From JAJDXW01 sp965214795 (GTDB taxonomy: Bacteria; Pseudomonadota; Gammaproteobacteria; HK1), in NCBI GenBank assembly GCA_965214795.1, contig OZ243976.1, positions 2,852,001-2,916,000 on the forward strand: a stretch of DNA of 64,000 nucleotides. Reading direction: 5' to 3'. Of this stretch, positions 24,200-33,520 are shown in pieces; position 1 is the first letter of the stretch; each line of letters starts with the position of its first letter. The notes under the pieces are model-generated. The model had not been told where the DNA came from. It did no database searches and worked only from the letters and a program-made list of their open reading frames with translations. A program made the position numbers and the translations under genes.

Positions 24200-25708
24200 A
24201 TGTCGAAGGAGATCCTGGCTGTCGTCGAATCGGTGTCGAACGAGAAGGGAGTCGATGCGGGTATCGTGATCGAGGCGATCGAAGCGGCCCTCGCGAGCGC
24301 GACGAAACGCCGTCACGTGGCGGATATCGACGTGGAGGTGTCCATCGACCGCCAGACCGGGGAGTACTCCACCCATCGGCGCTGGCAGGTGGTCCCGGAC
24401 GACGACGACGATGTGCCGGTGGGGGAGGACGAAGAACCGTTCGAGTTCGACTCCGAGCGCCACGCACGGTTGAGCCAGGCAACCCGCGATCACCCCGGCA
24501 TCTCCCTCGGCGACTACATCCGCGAGCCGATGGCGGTGTCCATCGGCCGCATCGCCGCCCAGACCGCCAAGCAGGTTATCGTGCAGAAGGTGCGCGAAGC
24601 GGAACGGGCCCAGATCGTCGAGGCGTACCAGGGCCGGGTGGGCGAGCTCGTGACCGGGTTCGTGAAGCGCCTCGACCGGGGGAACGTCATCCTCGACCTC
24701 GGCGGGAACGCCGACGCGATCGTCACCCGCGACGAGCTGATTCCAAAAGAGGCCCTTCGCCCCGGGGACCGCGTCCGGGGCTATCTCCGGGCCGTGACCC
24801 CCGAGTCCCGCGGCCCTCAGCTTCAGGTGAGCCGCACCGCGCCGGAGTTGCTCAAGGAGCTGTTTCGCATCGAGGTGCCGGAGATCGGCGAAGGGCTTAT
24901 CGAGATCAAGGGGGCGGCTCGCGATCCGGGGCTTCGCGCCAAGATCGGCGTTCGTTCTCTCGACCCTCGCATCGACCCTGTCGGAGCGTGCGTGGGCATG
25001 CGCGGCTCGCGCGTTCAGGCGGTGTCCAACGAGCTTGCCGGTGAACGTGTGGACATCATCTCCTGGGACGAGAATCCGGCCGAGTACGTGATCAACGCGA
25101 TGTCGCCGGCCGACGTGGTGTCCATCGTGATGGACGAAGAGGCCCGCTCGATGGACATCGCGGTCGACGAGGCCCAGCTCGCCCAGGCCATCGGCCGCGG
25201 CGGTCAGAACGTGCGCCTCGCCATGCAGCTCACCGGCTGGAATCTCAACGTGATGACCGAGGTGGAGGCCGAGGAGAAGAACGAGGCCGCCGCCGAGAAG
25301 CTGGTCCGGGTATTCATGGATTCGCTCGAGGTCGACGAGGAGATCGCCACGATTCTCGTCCAGGAGGGATTCACCGGGGTGGAGGAGGTGGCCTACGTGC
25401 CGATCGAAGAGCTCCAGCAGATCGAGGAGTTCGACGAGGAGCTCGTCGATGCCCTTCGCGCCCGCGCGCACGATGTCCTGATCACGCAGGAGATCGCGCG
25501 CGAGGAGGTGCTGGGAGACCTCGTCGAGCTGGAGGGCATGGACGGCGACCTTGCGCGTCTCCTCGCCCCCCAGGGAGTGGCGACCCGGGACGATCTCGCC
25601 GACCTCGCCACGGACGAGCTGGTGGAGATGGCCGGGATCAGCGAAGAACGTGCGGGCAGGCTCATCATGGCCGCCCGGGCGACCTGGTTCGAAGACGACG
25701 TTGCGTAG
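24200..25708 (+). CDS. nusA: Transcription termination/antitermination factor NusA
   Basis: A 502-residue protein with all domains of the proteobacterial form: N-terminal RNA-polymerase-binding domain (MSKEILAVVESVSNEKG), S1 domain (RVGELVTGFVKRLDRGNVILDLGG), two KH domains (VGACVGMRGSRVQAVSNEL and LAQAIGRGGQNVRLA) and two C-terminal acidic helical repeats ending EERAGRLIMAARATWF. NusA controls pausing, Rho-dependent and intrinsic termination and antitermination. The gene starts 4 bp after rimP. Confidence 0.97.
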   Translation: MSKEILAVVESVSNEKGVDAGIVIEAIEAALASATKRRHVADIDVEVSIDRQTGEYSTHRRWQVVPDDDDDVPVGEDEEPFEFDSERHARLSQATRDHPGISLGDYIREPMAVSIGRIAAQTAKQVIVQKVREAERAQIVEAYQGRVGELVTGFVKRLDRGNVILDLGGNADAIVTRDELIPKEALRPGDRVRGYLRAVTPESRGPQLQVSRTAPELLKELFRIEVPEIGEGLIEIKGAARDPGLRAKIGVRSLDPRIDPVGACVGMRGSRVQAVSNELAGERVDIISWDENPAEYVINAMSPADVVSIVMDEEARSMDIAVDEAQLAQAIGRGGQNVRLAMQLTGWNLNVMTEVEAEEKNEAAAEKLVRVFMDSLEVDEEIATILVQEGFTGVEEVAYVPIEELQQIEEFDEELVDALRARAHDVLITQEIAREEVLGDLVELEGMDGDLARLLAPQGVATRDDLADLATDELVEMAGISEERAGRLIMAARATWFEDDVA

Positions 25709-25720
25709 GGGGAATTCCGC

Positions 25721-28456
25721 ATGGCCGAGGTGAGCGTCAAGGAGTTTTCCGAGACGGTAGGCACCCCCATCGACCGTCTGCTCACGCAGCTCAACGAGGC
25801 GGGGCTTCCCCATGCGGCGGAAGCCGATCTGCTGAGCGACCAGGATAAGGAGAGGCTTCTCTCCTACCTTCGCCGTGTCCACGGCAAGAAGGAGGACAAC
25901 GGCGGCGGGCGGTCTCCTCGCAAGAAGATCACGCTCAAGCGCCGCCAGGTCAGCGAGATATCGATCGCTCCCTCGCCCCGCGAGACGCGGGGACCGGGCG
26001 GGCGGATGGCCGGCCGGAAGAGGACGGTCAAGGTCGACATGCTCCGGTCGCGCACCTATGTCCGGCCGGCGGACGAATCGGCCGGACCCACCGTCGAGGT
26101 GCTCCGCGAGCAGGAGGCGGCCAAGAGCCACTTGGTGGAGGAGGCGCGCGCCCACCGGCGAACGCTGGACGAGCGTCTGCGCGCGGACAACGAAGCCCGC
26201 GCCGTGGAGGAGGTGCGCCGGCGGCAGGAGCAGGAGCGGAATGAGGCCCTCGAACGGGAGCTGGCCGAGACGAGGGCCCGCGAGGAAGCGGCCCGGGTGG
26301 AAGCGACCCGGGCGGAAGCGACCGCCACGGCGGAAGCGGTCCAGGCCGCCCGGACCTCCGCCGCCGACGAAATCGCCGAACCGGCCGCCGTGGCCGCCGC
26401 AGACAAGTCGGAGCCGTCCCTCGACGCTTCCCCCGCCGAGACTGCCGCGCCCGCGTCCGAGACCGCCTCGAAGTCGCCCCGCAAGGACGCTGCCCGCCCC
26501 CCGGTCCGCGAACCGGGCCGGAGCGAGCATCGGAAGGGCGACCGCAAGGCGCGCGAGGAACGGGACCGGCGCAGGGACCGCGGGGAGTTGCACGTGCGCT
26601 CCGACCGGAGCGGGAGGCGCCGGTCGCGCCCGCGCCGCCAGCTCCGCAGGGCCATCACCACCCAGACCCAGCACATCTTCGAGCGTCCCACCGGGCCGGT
26701 CGTGCGGGAGGTCAGCGTGCCCGAGACCATCACCGTGGGCGATCTCGCGCACGCGATGTCGATCAAGGCTGCCGAGGTCCTCAAGACGCTGATGAACCTG
26801 GGTTCGATGATGACCATCAACCAGACCCTCGACCAGGACACCGCGACCCTCGTAGTCGAGGAGATGGGCCATATCGCCCGGCCGATCAACCAGAACGCGC
26901 TGGAGGAGGAGGTCATCGCCGCCGCCCAGACCGAAGACGGCGAACTCGTCCCGCGGGCCCCGGTCGTGACCGTCATGGGGCACGTCGATCACGGCAAGAC
27001 CTCGTTGCTCGACCGGATCCGGAGCACCGACGTGGCCGCCGGAGAGGCGGGAGGAATCACCCAGCACATCGGCGCCTACCACGTCGAGACCGATCGCGGG
27101 GTGATCACCTTTCTCGACACCCCCGGCCATGCCGCGTTCACCGCGATGCGGGCACGCGGATCGCGGGTGACCGACGTCGTGATCCTGGTCGTGGCGGCGG
27201 ACGACGGGGTGATGCCGCAAACCGACGAAGCGATCCAGCACTCGAAGGCGGCGGGCGTTCCGATCGTCGTGGCCGTCAACAAGATCGATCGCGAGGACGC
27301 GCAACCGCAACGGGTGATGCAGGAGCTCGCCGGAAAGGACCTCGTTCCCGAGGTGTGGGGCGGGGACACCATGTTCGTCAACGTCTCCGCCCTGACCGGG
27401 GAACACGTCGACGATCTGCTCGATGCGGTCCTCCTCCAGGCCGAGTTGCTCGAGCTCCGGGCGCCGATGAACGGCCCCGCCCACGGAGCGGTCATCGAGT
27501 CGAGACTCGATCGGGGGCGGGGGCCGGTGGCGACCGTGCTCGTCCAGGGGGGCACTCTCCGGCGCGGCGACATCCTGCTCGCCGGCAGCGAGTTCGGAAG
27601 GGTTCGAGGACTCGTCGACGAACGCGGCCGCGAGGTCGTTCGGGCCGGCCCCTCCGCGCCGGTCGAGGTTCTCGGTCTCTCCGCACCGCCGGAGGCGGGC
27701 GACGAGGCGGTGGTGGTCCCGAACGAACGCAAGGCTCGGGAGATCGCGTCGCTGCGCCACACCCGCACCCGCGATCAGCGCATCGCGCGGCAGCAGGCCG
27801 CGAAGCTCGAGAACGTTTTCAATCAGATGGGGAAGGACGAAGCGCGAGCCCTCAACGTCGTCCTCAAGGCCGACGTCCAGGGGTCGGCGGAGGCTCTCTC
27901 CGACGCGTTGCTCAAGCTGTCCACGGACGAGGTGCGCGTCAACATGGTGTCGAGCGGGATCGGCGGGATCCGGGAGACCGACGTCAACCTTGCCATCGCA
28001 TCCGGGGCGGTCGTCATCGGGTTCAACACGCGGGCCGATGCGGCGGCGCGCCGCCTGATTGAGCGCGAGGGCGTCGGAATACGGTACTTCAGCGTCATCT
28101 ACGACGTGCTCGACATGGTCCGGAGCGCGCTGAGCGGGATGCTCGCACCCGAGGTTCGGGAGGAGATCGTGGGTCTCGCGGAGGTGCGGGAAGTGTTCCG
28201 GGTCCGCCGTTTCGGCGCCATCGCGGGCTGCCTCGTCCTCGAGGGCACGGTGCGGCGGAGCCTTCCGATCCGCGTGCTTCGCGACGAGGTCGTCATCTTC
28301 GAAGGCGAGCTCGAATCGCTGCGCCGCTTCAAGGAGGACGTGGCGGAGGTCGGCTCCGGCACCGAGTGCGGTATCGGCGTGCGAAGCTACGACGACGTGC
28401 AGGCCGGCGACAAGATCGAGGTGTTCAGGCGGGTCGAGACGGAGCGTTCGGTCTGA
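25721..28456 (+). CDS. infB: Translation initiation factor IF-2
   Basis: A 911-residue protein. The N-terminal IF2_N domain (SVKEFSETVGTPIDRLLTQL) is followed by a long charged, Ala/Glu/Arg-rich linker to about residue 320. The G domain has GHVDHGKTS near 420, DTPGHAAFTAMRARG and NKID, and beta-barrel and C-terminal tRNA-binding domains complete it. IF-2 brings fMet-tRNA to the 30S subunit. The TGA overlaps the rbfA ATG by one base. Position and order after nusA are canonical. Confidence 0.97.
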   Translation: MAEVSVKEFSETVGTPIDRLLTQLNEAGLPHAAEADLLSDQDKERLLSYLRRVHGKKEDNGGGRSPRKKITLKRRQVSEISIAPSPRETRGPGGRMAGRKRTVKVDMLRSRTYVRPADESAGPTVEVLREQEAAKSHLVEEARAHRRTLDERLRADNEARAVEEVRRRQEQERNEALERELAETRAREEAARVEATRAEATATAEAVQAARTSAADEIAEPAAVAAADKSEPSLDASPAETAAPASETASKSPRKDAARPPVREPGRSEHRKGDRKAREERDRRRDRGELHVRSDRSGRRRSRPRRQLRRAITTQTQHIFERPTGPVVREVSVPETITVGDLAHAMSIKAAEVLKTLMNLGSMMTINQTLDQDTATLVVEEMGHIARPINQNALEEEVIAAAQTEDGELVPRAPVVTVMGHVDHGKTSLLDRIRSTDVAAGEAGGITQHIGAYHVETDRGVITFLDTPGHAAFTAMRARGSRVTDVVILVVAADDGVMPQTDEAIQHSKAAGVPIVVAVNKIDREDAQPQRVMQELAGKDLVPEVWGGDTMFVNVSALTGEHVDDLLDAVLLQAELLELRAPMNGPAHGAVIESRLDRGRGPVATVLVQGGTLRRGDILLAGSEFGRVRGLVDERGREVVRAGPSAPVEVLGLSAPPEAGDEAVVVPNERKAREIASLRHTRTRDQRIARQQAAKLENVFNQMGKDEARALNVVLKADVQGSAEALSDALLKLSTDEVRVNMVSSGIGGIRETDVNLAIASGAVVIGFNTRADAAARRLIEREGVGIRYFSVIYDVLDMVRSALSGMLAPEVREEIVGLAEVREVFRVRRFGAIAGCLVLEGTVRRSLPIRVLRDEVVIFEGELESLRRFKEDVAEVGSGTECGIGVRSYDDVQAGDKIEVFRRVETERSV

Positions 28457-28812
28457 TGCCGCGCGAGTTCGATCGAGGGGACCGGCTCGGACGCCAGATC
28501 CGCCGCGACCTCGCCGGGCTGTTGCAGTGGGAGGCGGCCGATCCCCGTTTCGCCTCGGTCACCGTCTCGGAGGTCGAAGTGGCGCGGGACCTCACCTGCG
28601 CGCGAGTCCACGTGCAGATGTCCCCGGGAGAAGACCACGAAGAAACGCTGCGCGCCCTGCGCCGCGCCGCCCGGTACCTGCGCACGCGGCTGGCCGGCCG
28701 GTTGCGCGTCCGCAGCATGCCGGAGCTTCGTTTCGAGCACGACCGTTCGCCCGATACCGGCTCGCGCATCGAGCGGCTGCTCTCCGGCCCGGACGGCCCC
28801 GATGGGCCGTAG
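28456..28812 (+). CDS. rbfA: Ribosome-binding factor A
   Basis: A 118-residue KH-type protein. RLGRQIRRDLAGLLQWEAADPRFASVTVSEVEVARDLTCARVHVQM and LRTRLAGRLRVRSMPELRFEHDRS match RbfA. It binds 30S precursors during late maturation and cold adaptation. Its ATG overlaps the infB stop, and its 3' end overlaps truB by 11 bp, so the three genes are tightly coupled. Confidence 0.96.
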   Translation: MPREFDRGDRLGRQIRRDLAGLLQWEAADPRFASVTVSEVEVARDLTCARVHVQMSPGEDHEETLRALRRAARYLRTRLAGRLRVRSMPELRFEHDRSPDTGSRIERLLSGPDGPDGP

Positions 28813-29710
28813 CCGGCGCGGCGGGCGTGATGTGCATGGAGTGGTCCTGCTCGACAAGCCCCGGGGTCTCGGTTCCAACCAGGTGCTGCAGATCGTCAAG
28901 CGCCTCTTCGGAGCGCGCAAGGCCGGACACACCGGAAGCCTGGATCGGCTGGCGTCCGGCCTGCTTCCCATCTGTTTCGGCGAGGCCACCAAGCTCTCCG
29001 GGTTTCTGCTGAACGCCGACAAGCGCTACCGGGCCGGCATCCGGCTCGGGGTGCGGACCGCGACCGGCGACGCGGAGGGGGAGGTGGTGGACACGCGCCC
29101 GGTTCCGCGTCTCTCGGACGCCGCGATCGAGACGGTGCTGGAGCGCTTTCGGGGGCTCATCGAGCAGATCCCGCCCATGCACTCCGCTCTCAAGCATCAG
29201 GGACAACGGCTCTACAAGCTGGCCCACCAGGGAATCACGGTGGAACGCGAGCCTCGCCAGGTGGTGATTCACCGCCTCGTTTGCCGCCACTGGGACCAGG
29301 ACCGGATCGGCCTCGACATCGACTGCTCCAAGGGAACCTACGTCCGGACCTTGAGCGAGGACATCGGTGAGGCTCTTGGAACCACCGCGCATGTGGACGA
29401 GCTCAGGCGGGTAGGGAGCGGGCCGTTCGGCGAGGACGAAATGGTCTCGCTGGAGGCTCTCCGGGCGGCCGAGCGGTCCGGGTCGATCGATCGGTACCTG
29501 ACCCCGATGGAAGCGGTGCTCTCCGACTGGCCGGCCGTTTCGCTCTCCCGCGATACCGCATGGTATCTGCGCCGGGGGCAGCCCGTGAGGGTGCCGCGCG
29601 CGCCAACGGAAGGCTGGGTTCGGCTGCGGGCCGAGGACGAGCGGTTCATGGGCGTCGGAGAGGTGCTCGACGATGGCCGCATCGCGCCCCGCCGGCTGAT
29701 CGGCGGGTGA
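28802..29710 (+). CDS. truB: tRNA pseudouridine(55) synthase
   Basis: A 302-residue protein. GVVLLDKPRGLGSNQVLQ opens the catalytic domain and GHTGSLDRLASGLLP contains the catalytic Asp; the residue after it is Arg where Pro is usual. SKGTYVRTLSEDIG follows, and a PUA-like domain closes the protein. TruB makes pseudouridine 55 in the T-loop of tRNAs. It is the last gene of the nusA operon, and an R3 element separates it from rpsO. Confidence 0.96.
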   Translation: MGRSRRGGRDVHGVVLLDKPRGLGSNQVLQIVKRLFGARKAGHTGSLDRLASGLLPICFGEATKLSGFLLNADKRYRAGIRLGVRTATGDAEGEVVDTRPVPRLSDAAIETVLERFRGLIEQIPPMHSALKHQGQRLYKLAHQGITVEREPRQVVIHRLVCRHWDQDRIGLDIDCSKGTYVRTLSEDIGEALGTTAHVDELRRVGSGPFGEDEMVSLEALRAAERSGSIDRYLTPMEAVLSDWPAVSLSRDTAWYLRRGQPVRVPRAPTEGWVRLRAEDERFMGVGEVLDDGRIAPRRLIGG

Positions 29711-29756
29711 CGGACCTGCGGGATGCGGGCCTCGGAAAGGGCGGCCGACCCCCTTC

Positions 29757-29925
29757 AGGGCCATTTTTTGCCGTGACCGGGTGCCGGGAGCGGGTGCGGG
29801 GTTGCCGGCCGTGCGGTCGAGGGCCGCTTCATGAGGCCCGAACCGACCCGCAGACGACGAAATACGCTCCCGATGAACTGCCGAACCGGCCCGGTTCACC
29901 CGTAGCCGGACAAAAAACGAGCCCT
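29757..29925. mobile_element. R3 element copy 2, short form (169 bp)
   Basis: Inverted relative to the copies at 23353 and 62653. Its ends are inverted repeats: left AGGGCCATTTTTTGCCGTGA, right (read inward) AGGGCTCGTTTTTTGTCCGG. Flanking 12-mers ccgacccccttc (29745-29756) and gcgacccgtttc (29926-29937) match at 9 of 12, consistent with an old target duplication. It is inserted between truB and rpsO, which are directly linked in most gammaproteobacteria, and lies just upstream of the likely rpsO promoter. Confidence 0.8.
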
Positions 29926-29944
29926 GCGACCCGTTTCTTCAGTC

Positions 29945-29974
29945 TTGTTGCGGGGCGAGCCGCGCGGGTAGAAT
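29945..29974 (+). promoter_or_regulatory. Sigma-70-type promoter for rpsO-pnp
   Basis: TTGTTG (29945-29950) and TAGAAT (29969-29974) are 18 bases apart and lie 20 bp after the end of the R3 element. Transcription would begin about 25 bases before rpsO. In E. coli rpsO also has its own promoter. Confidence 0.6.
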
Positions 29975-30005
29975 ACCCACGCTCGAATTCCGACAGGTTG
30001 TCTCG

Positions 30006-30275
30006 ATGACGCTGAGCGCGCAGCAGAAAACGGATATCGTATCCAGGTTCCGGCGCGGCCCGGACGATACCGGGTCGCCCGAAGTGCAGGTCGCAATTCT
30101 GACGGCCCGTATCCGGTATCTGACCGAACACTTCAAGACCCACATCCACGACCGTCATTCCCGTCAGGGCCTCCTCCGGCTGGTCAGCAAGCGCCGCCGG
30201 CTGCTCGACTACCTGCGTCGGGCGGATCACGGCAGGTACCGTACTCTGATTGGCGACCTCGGCCTTCGTCGCTGA
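30006..30275 (+). CDS. rpsO: 30S ribosomal protein S15
   Basis: An 89-residue protein, exactly the usual length. LSAQQKTDIVSRFRRGPDDTGSPEVQVAILT and HIHDRHSRQGLLRLVSKRRRLLDYLRR are S15 signatures; S15 binds the central domain of 16S rRNA early in 30S assembly. In E. coli S15 represses its own translation through a pseudoknot overlapping the start, which I could not confirm here. It is followed by pnp. Confidence 0.98.
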   Translation: MTLSAQQKTDIVSRFRRGPDDTGSPEVQVAILTARIRYLTEHFKTHIHDRHSRQGLLRLVSKRRRLLDYLRRADHGRYRTLIGDLGLRR

Positions 30276-30296
30276 ATACCTGTGCCGGTAGATCTT

Positions 30297-30325
30297 CCCT
30301 CGGCCCCCGGTTTCGCTTCCGAGGG
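30297..30325 (+). other. Stem-loop between rpsO and pnp
   Basis: A perfect 7-bp inverted repeat, CCCTCGG (30297-30303) and CCGAGGG (30319-30325), spans a 15-base loop in the 83-bp gap. No T-run follows. At the equivalent place in E. coli a terminator and RNase III cleavage hairpin control pnp mRNA decay, and this stem could act similarly, which is inference from position. Confidence 0.55.
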
Positions 30326-30358
30326 TCATCTTCCCACTTGCTTTCAGGAATCTCCTAA

Positions 30359-32473
30359 ATGCCCCGCCCGTCACCCATCAAGAAGAGCATCCAGTACGGC
30401 GAACACCTCCTGACCCTCGAGACCGGCGAAATCGCCCGGCAGGCATCGGGAGCGGTGCTGGCGTCGCTTGGCGATACGGTGGTGCTCGCCACCGTGGTGG
30501 CGGACAGGTCCGGCCACTCCGACCGCGACTTCTTTCCTCTCACCGTGGACTATCAGGAAAAGACTTATGCCGCCGGCCGCATTCCCGGCGGCTTCTTTCG
30601 CCGGGAAGGCCGCCCCAGCGAGAAGGAGATCCTGACCTCCCGGCTGATCGACCGGCCCATGCGTCCCCTGTTTCCCAAGGGGTTCCGCAACGAGACCCAG
30701 ATCATGGCGACCGTGGTTTCGGTGGACCCGGACATCGATCCGGACATTCCGGCGATGGTCGGCGCGTCCGCCGCGGTGGCCTGCTCCGGCATTCCGTTCA
30801 ACGGACCGATCGGCGCGGCTCGGGTGGGATACGCGGGCGGACGATATCTGCTCAATCCCGGATTCGCGGCGGTGACCGACTCGGACCTCGACCTGGTCGT
30901 GGCAGGGACGAGCGGGGCCGTCCTGATGGTGGAATCGGAAGCGAAGGAGCTGTCCGAGGAGGTGATGCTCGGGGCCGTAATGTTCGGCCACGAACAGATG
31001 CAGCCCGTGATCGGCCTCATCCGGGAGCTCGCCGCGGAAGCGGGGCGCCCGGCGTGGAGCTGGGCGCCGCCGGCGGAGGATTCGAGCCTCGTGGGGCGGG
31101 TGGAGACGCTGGCGGGGGCCCGGGTCGCCGAGGCCTACCGAATCGTCGACAAGGCCGGGCGGCAGGCAGCCCTGGCGGAGATTCGAAGAGGGGCCGAGAT
31201 GCAGCTGGGCGGCTCCCCGGGGGGCGAGGGCGGAGAGTCGCGCTGGTCGAGTCAGCACGTCGCGGACGCGGTCTCCGCGATCGAGAAGAAGGTCGTGAGG
31301 AGCCGGATCCTGAGCGGCCAGCCGCGCATTGACGGCCGGGATCGCGACGCGGTGCGCGACGTCACGACCCGGGTGGGCGTGCTGCCTCGCACCCACGGAT
31401 CGGCCCTGTTCACCCGAGGCGAAACCCAGGCCCTGGTCGCGATCACCCTCGGCAACAGCCGCGACGCGCAGATCGTCGATGCCCTGGAGGGCGAGCGGCG
31501 GGACCCGTTTCTCTTTCACTACAACTTTCCACCCTACTGCGTGGGCGAAACCGGCCGGAACATCGGGCCGAGGCGCCGCGAGATCGGCCACGGGCGGCTG
31601 GCGAAACGCGGGATCGTCTCGGTGATGCCGAGCCTGGACGACTTCCCCTACGTCATCCGGGTGGTATCGGAGATCACCGAATCGAACGGCTCGAGCTCGA
31701 TGGCCTCGGTATGCGGCTCGAGCATGGCACTGATGGACGCGGGCGTGCCCATCCACGCCCCGGTCGCGGGAATCGCGATGGGGCTCGTCAAGGAAGGCGA
31801 TCGGTTCGCGGTGCTGTCCGACATCATGGGCGACGAAGACCATCTCGGGGACATGGACTTCAAGGTCGCCGGAACCGCGCGAGGGGTGAACGCCCTCCAG
31901 ATGGACATCAAGATCGAGGGCATTACCCGCGAGATCATGCACCAGGCGCTCACCCAGGCCCGCGCGGGGCGCCTGCATATCCTCGAACGAATGGCCGAGA
32001 CCATCCGCGAGCCGCGGCAGGAGATGTCGGAGTATGCGCCTCGCATCATCACCATCAAGATCGATCCGGAGAAGATCCGGGACGTCATCGGCCGCGGCGG
32101 GGCGACCATACGGAGCATCACCGAGGAAACGGGGGCCGCGATCGACGTCTCCGACGACGGAACCATCAAGATCGCGTCGGTCGACGCGCTCGGTGGACAG
32201 GAGGCCCGCCGTCGTATCGAGCAGATTACCGCGGATGTGGAAGTAGGGGTCATCTACGAGGGAAAGGTGCAGAAGATCATGGACTTCGGGGCGTTCGTGA
32301 ACATTCTTCCCGGCAAGGACGGCCTCGTGCACATCTCCCAGATATCCAACGAACGGGTCGAGAACGTCAACGACAAGCTCCGCGAGGGGCAGACCGTTCG
32401 GGTCAAGGTGCTCGAGGTCGACAAGCAGGGCCGCGTGCGGCTCAGCATGAAGGCCGTGGACGGCGCCGCCTGA
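30359..32473 (+). CDS. pnp: Polyribonucleotide nucleotidyltransferase (PNPase)
   Basis: A 704-residue protein with two RNase PH domains (FFRREGRPSEKEILTSRLIDRP in the first; GSALFTRGETQALVAITLG and the active-site region around ISDIMGDEDHLGDMDFKVAG in the second), a linking helical domain, a KH domain (IRDVIGRGGATIRSITEETG) and a C-terminal S1 domain (GAFVNILPGKDGLVHISQIS). It degrades RNA 3'-5' with phosphate and is part of the RNA degradosome. The 3' end overlaps the convergent hydrolase gene by 32 bp. Confidence 0.98.
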   Translation: MPRPSPIKKSIQYGEHLLTLETGEIARQASGAVLASLGDTVVLATVVADRSGHSDRDFFPLTVDYQEKTYAAGRIPGGFFRREGRPSEKEILTSRLIDRPMRPLFPKGFRNETQIMATVVSVDPDIDPDIPAMVGASAAVACSGIPFNGPIGAARVGYAGGRYLLNPGFAAVTDSDLDLVVAGTSGAVLMVESEAKELSEEVMLGAVMFGHEQMQPVIGLIRELAAEAGRPAWSWAPPAEDSSLVGRVETLAGARVAEAYRIVDKAGRQAALAEIRRGAEMQLGGSPGGEGGESRWSSQHVADAVSAIEKKVVRSRILSGQPRIDGRDRDAVRDVTTRVGVLPRTHGSALFTRGETQALVAITLGNSRDAQIVDALEGERRDPFLFHYNFPPYCVGETGRNIGPRRREIGHGRLAKRGIVSVMPSLDDFPYVIRVVSEITESNGSSSMASVCGSSMALMDAGVPIHAPVAGIAMGLVKEGDRFAVLSDIMGDEDHLGDMDFKVAGTARGVNALQMDIKIEGITREIMHQALTQARAGRLHILERMAETIREPRQEMSEYAPRIITIKIDPEKIRDVIGRGGATIRSITEETGAAIDVSDDGTIKIASVDALGGQEARRRIEQITADVEVGVIYEGKVQKIMDFGAFVNILPGKDGLVHISQISNERVENVNDKLREGQTVRVKVLEVDKQGRVRLSMKAVDGAA

Positions 32474-33479
32474 GCCGCCGCGCTTCCTCGAAGAAAGCGG
32501 GGATCCGCTCCTCCAGCCAGTACCGGGGCCGGCCCGGAACGGAACCGGCAACGAAGCCCGCGTGACCGCCGTGCGGAGAGGCCTCCAGGCGCACCGACGG
32601 GGAGGGCACCGGAAGGACCGCGCCGGGCACGAAGGGATCGTCTTGCGCCTGAACGATGAGGGTGGGGATCCGGATCCGGGCCACGAACGGGCCGCAGCTC
32701 GCCTTGTGGTAGTAGTCCTCCGCTCCGCCGAAGCCGTGCAGGGGGGCGGTCACGTTTTCGTCGAACTCCCGAAACGTCCGCCACCCGGAGAGCTTCGAGA
32801 GATCGATCGGGCTCTCGTCCCACGCACCGAACTTCACGCGGATCTTCCGGTGCATCTCCCCGACGAGATGTCGTCTGTAGACCTTTGAAAATCCGCGTTC
32901 GATTCGATCGGCGCACCGGCTGAGATCGAAGGGAACGGATACCGCGGCGGCCCCGGCGAGGGGTGCCTCGAGGCCGGCCTCCCCGAGCCACTTGAGCAAG
33001 ACGTTTCCACCGAGCGAGACGCCGGCCGCGAAGAGGGGACGGTCCGGGAAGCGTCTCCCGATCTCCCCGACGACCCAGGCGAGATCGCCGGTTTCTCCCG
33101 AGTGGTAGCACCGTGCGAGCCGATTCGGCTCGCCGCCGCAACCCCGGAAGTGCATCACCGCGGCGGGCCATCCGCGGCGCCGGAAGGCCGCGAGCAACCC
33201 CCAGGCGTAGGGCGACTCGCTCGATCCTTCGAGGCCGTGGAGGAGCAGCACGAGCGGAGCGTTCCCGGCATCGCCGCCGTTCCAGTCGAGGTCGAGGAAG
33301 TCGCCGTCCGGGAGCTCGATGCGTTCCCGCCTGAGCACCGGCTTGCCGCGGTGGCGAAAGAGGGCCGCCCAGAGGGTCTGGAGGTGGGGACCGGGCAGCC
33401 ACCAGGCCGGCCGAAACCGCAAGTCCGCCCCGCGGGGAAGAGAGGCGGGTGGGTTTCCGGCCGGCCCGTCGCGACTCAT
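32442..33479 (-). CDS. YheT-family alpha/beta hydrolase
   Basis: A 345-residue protein from ATG 33479; upstream in-frame codons would extend an Arg-rich leader. WWLPGPHLQTLWAALFRH is the conserved N-terminal motif of the YheT/ABHD1-3 family. LLLHGLEGSSESPYAWGLL supplies the oxyanion region, GVSLGGNVLLKWLGE the nucleophile Ser in GVSLGG, and PHGGHAGFV the His. Members are serine hydrolases, probably acting on lipids or esters, with no defined substrate. It overlaps the pnp 3' end tail to tail. Confidence 0.88.
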   Translation of the reverse strand: MSRDGPAGNPPASLPRGADLRFRPAWWLPGPHLQTLWAALFRHRGKPVLRRERIELPDGDFLDLDWNGGDAGNAPLVLLLHGLEGSSESPYAWGLLAAFRRRGWPAAVMHFRGCGGEPNRLARCYHSGETGDLAWVVGEIGRRFPDRPLFAAGVSLGGNVLLKWLGEAGLEAPLAGAAAVSVPFDLSRCADRIERGFSKVYRRHLVGEMHRKIRVKFGAWDESPIDLSKLSGWRTFREFDENVTAPLHGFGGAEDYYHKASCGPFVARIRIPTLIVQAQDDPFVPGAVLPVPSPSVRLEASPHGGHAGFVAGSVPGRPRYWLEERIPAFFEEARRLRRRRPRPSC

Positions 33480-33520
33480 CGCGACCCGTATCGGCCGCCG
33501 CGCACGGATCCGTTTCCCCC

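Noticed and set aside
24146..27760. Very long open frame on the minus strand across nusA-infB
   Set aside because: It is antisense to genes with clear protein motifs and reflects the GC-rich third-position pattern; no domain was seen in it. The same holds for the minus-strand frame at 5467-8649.
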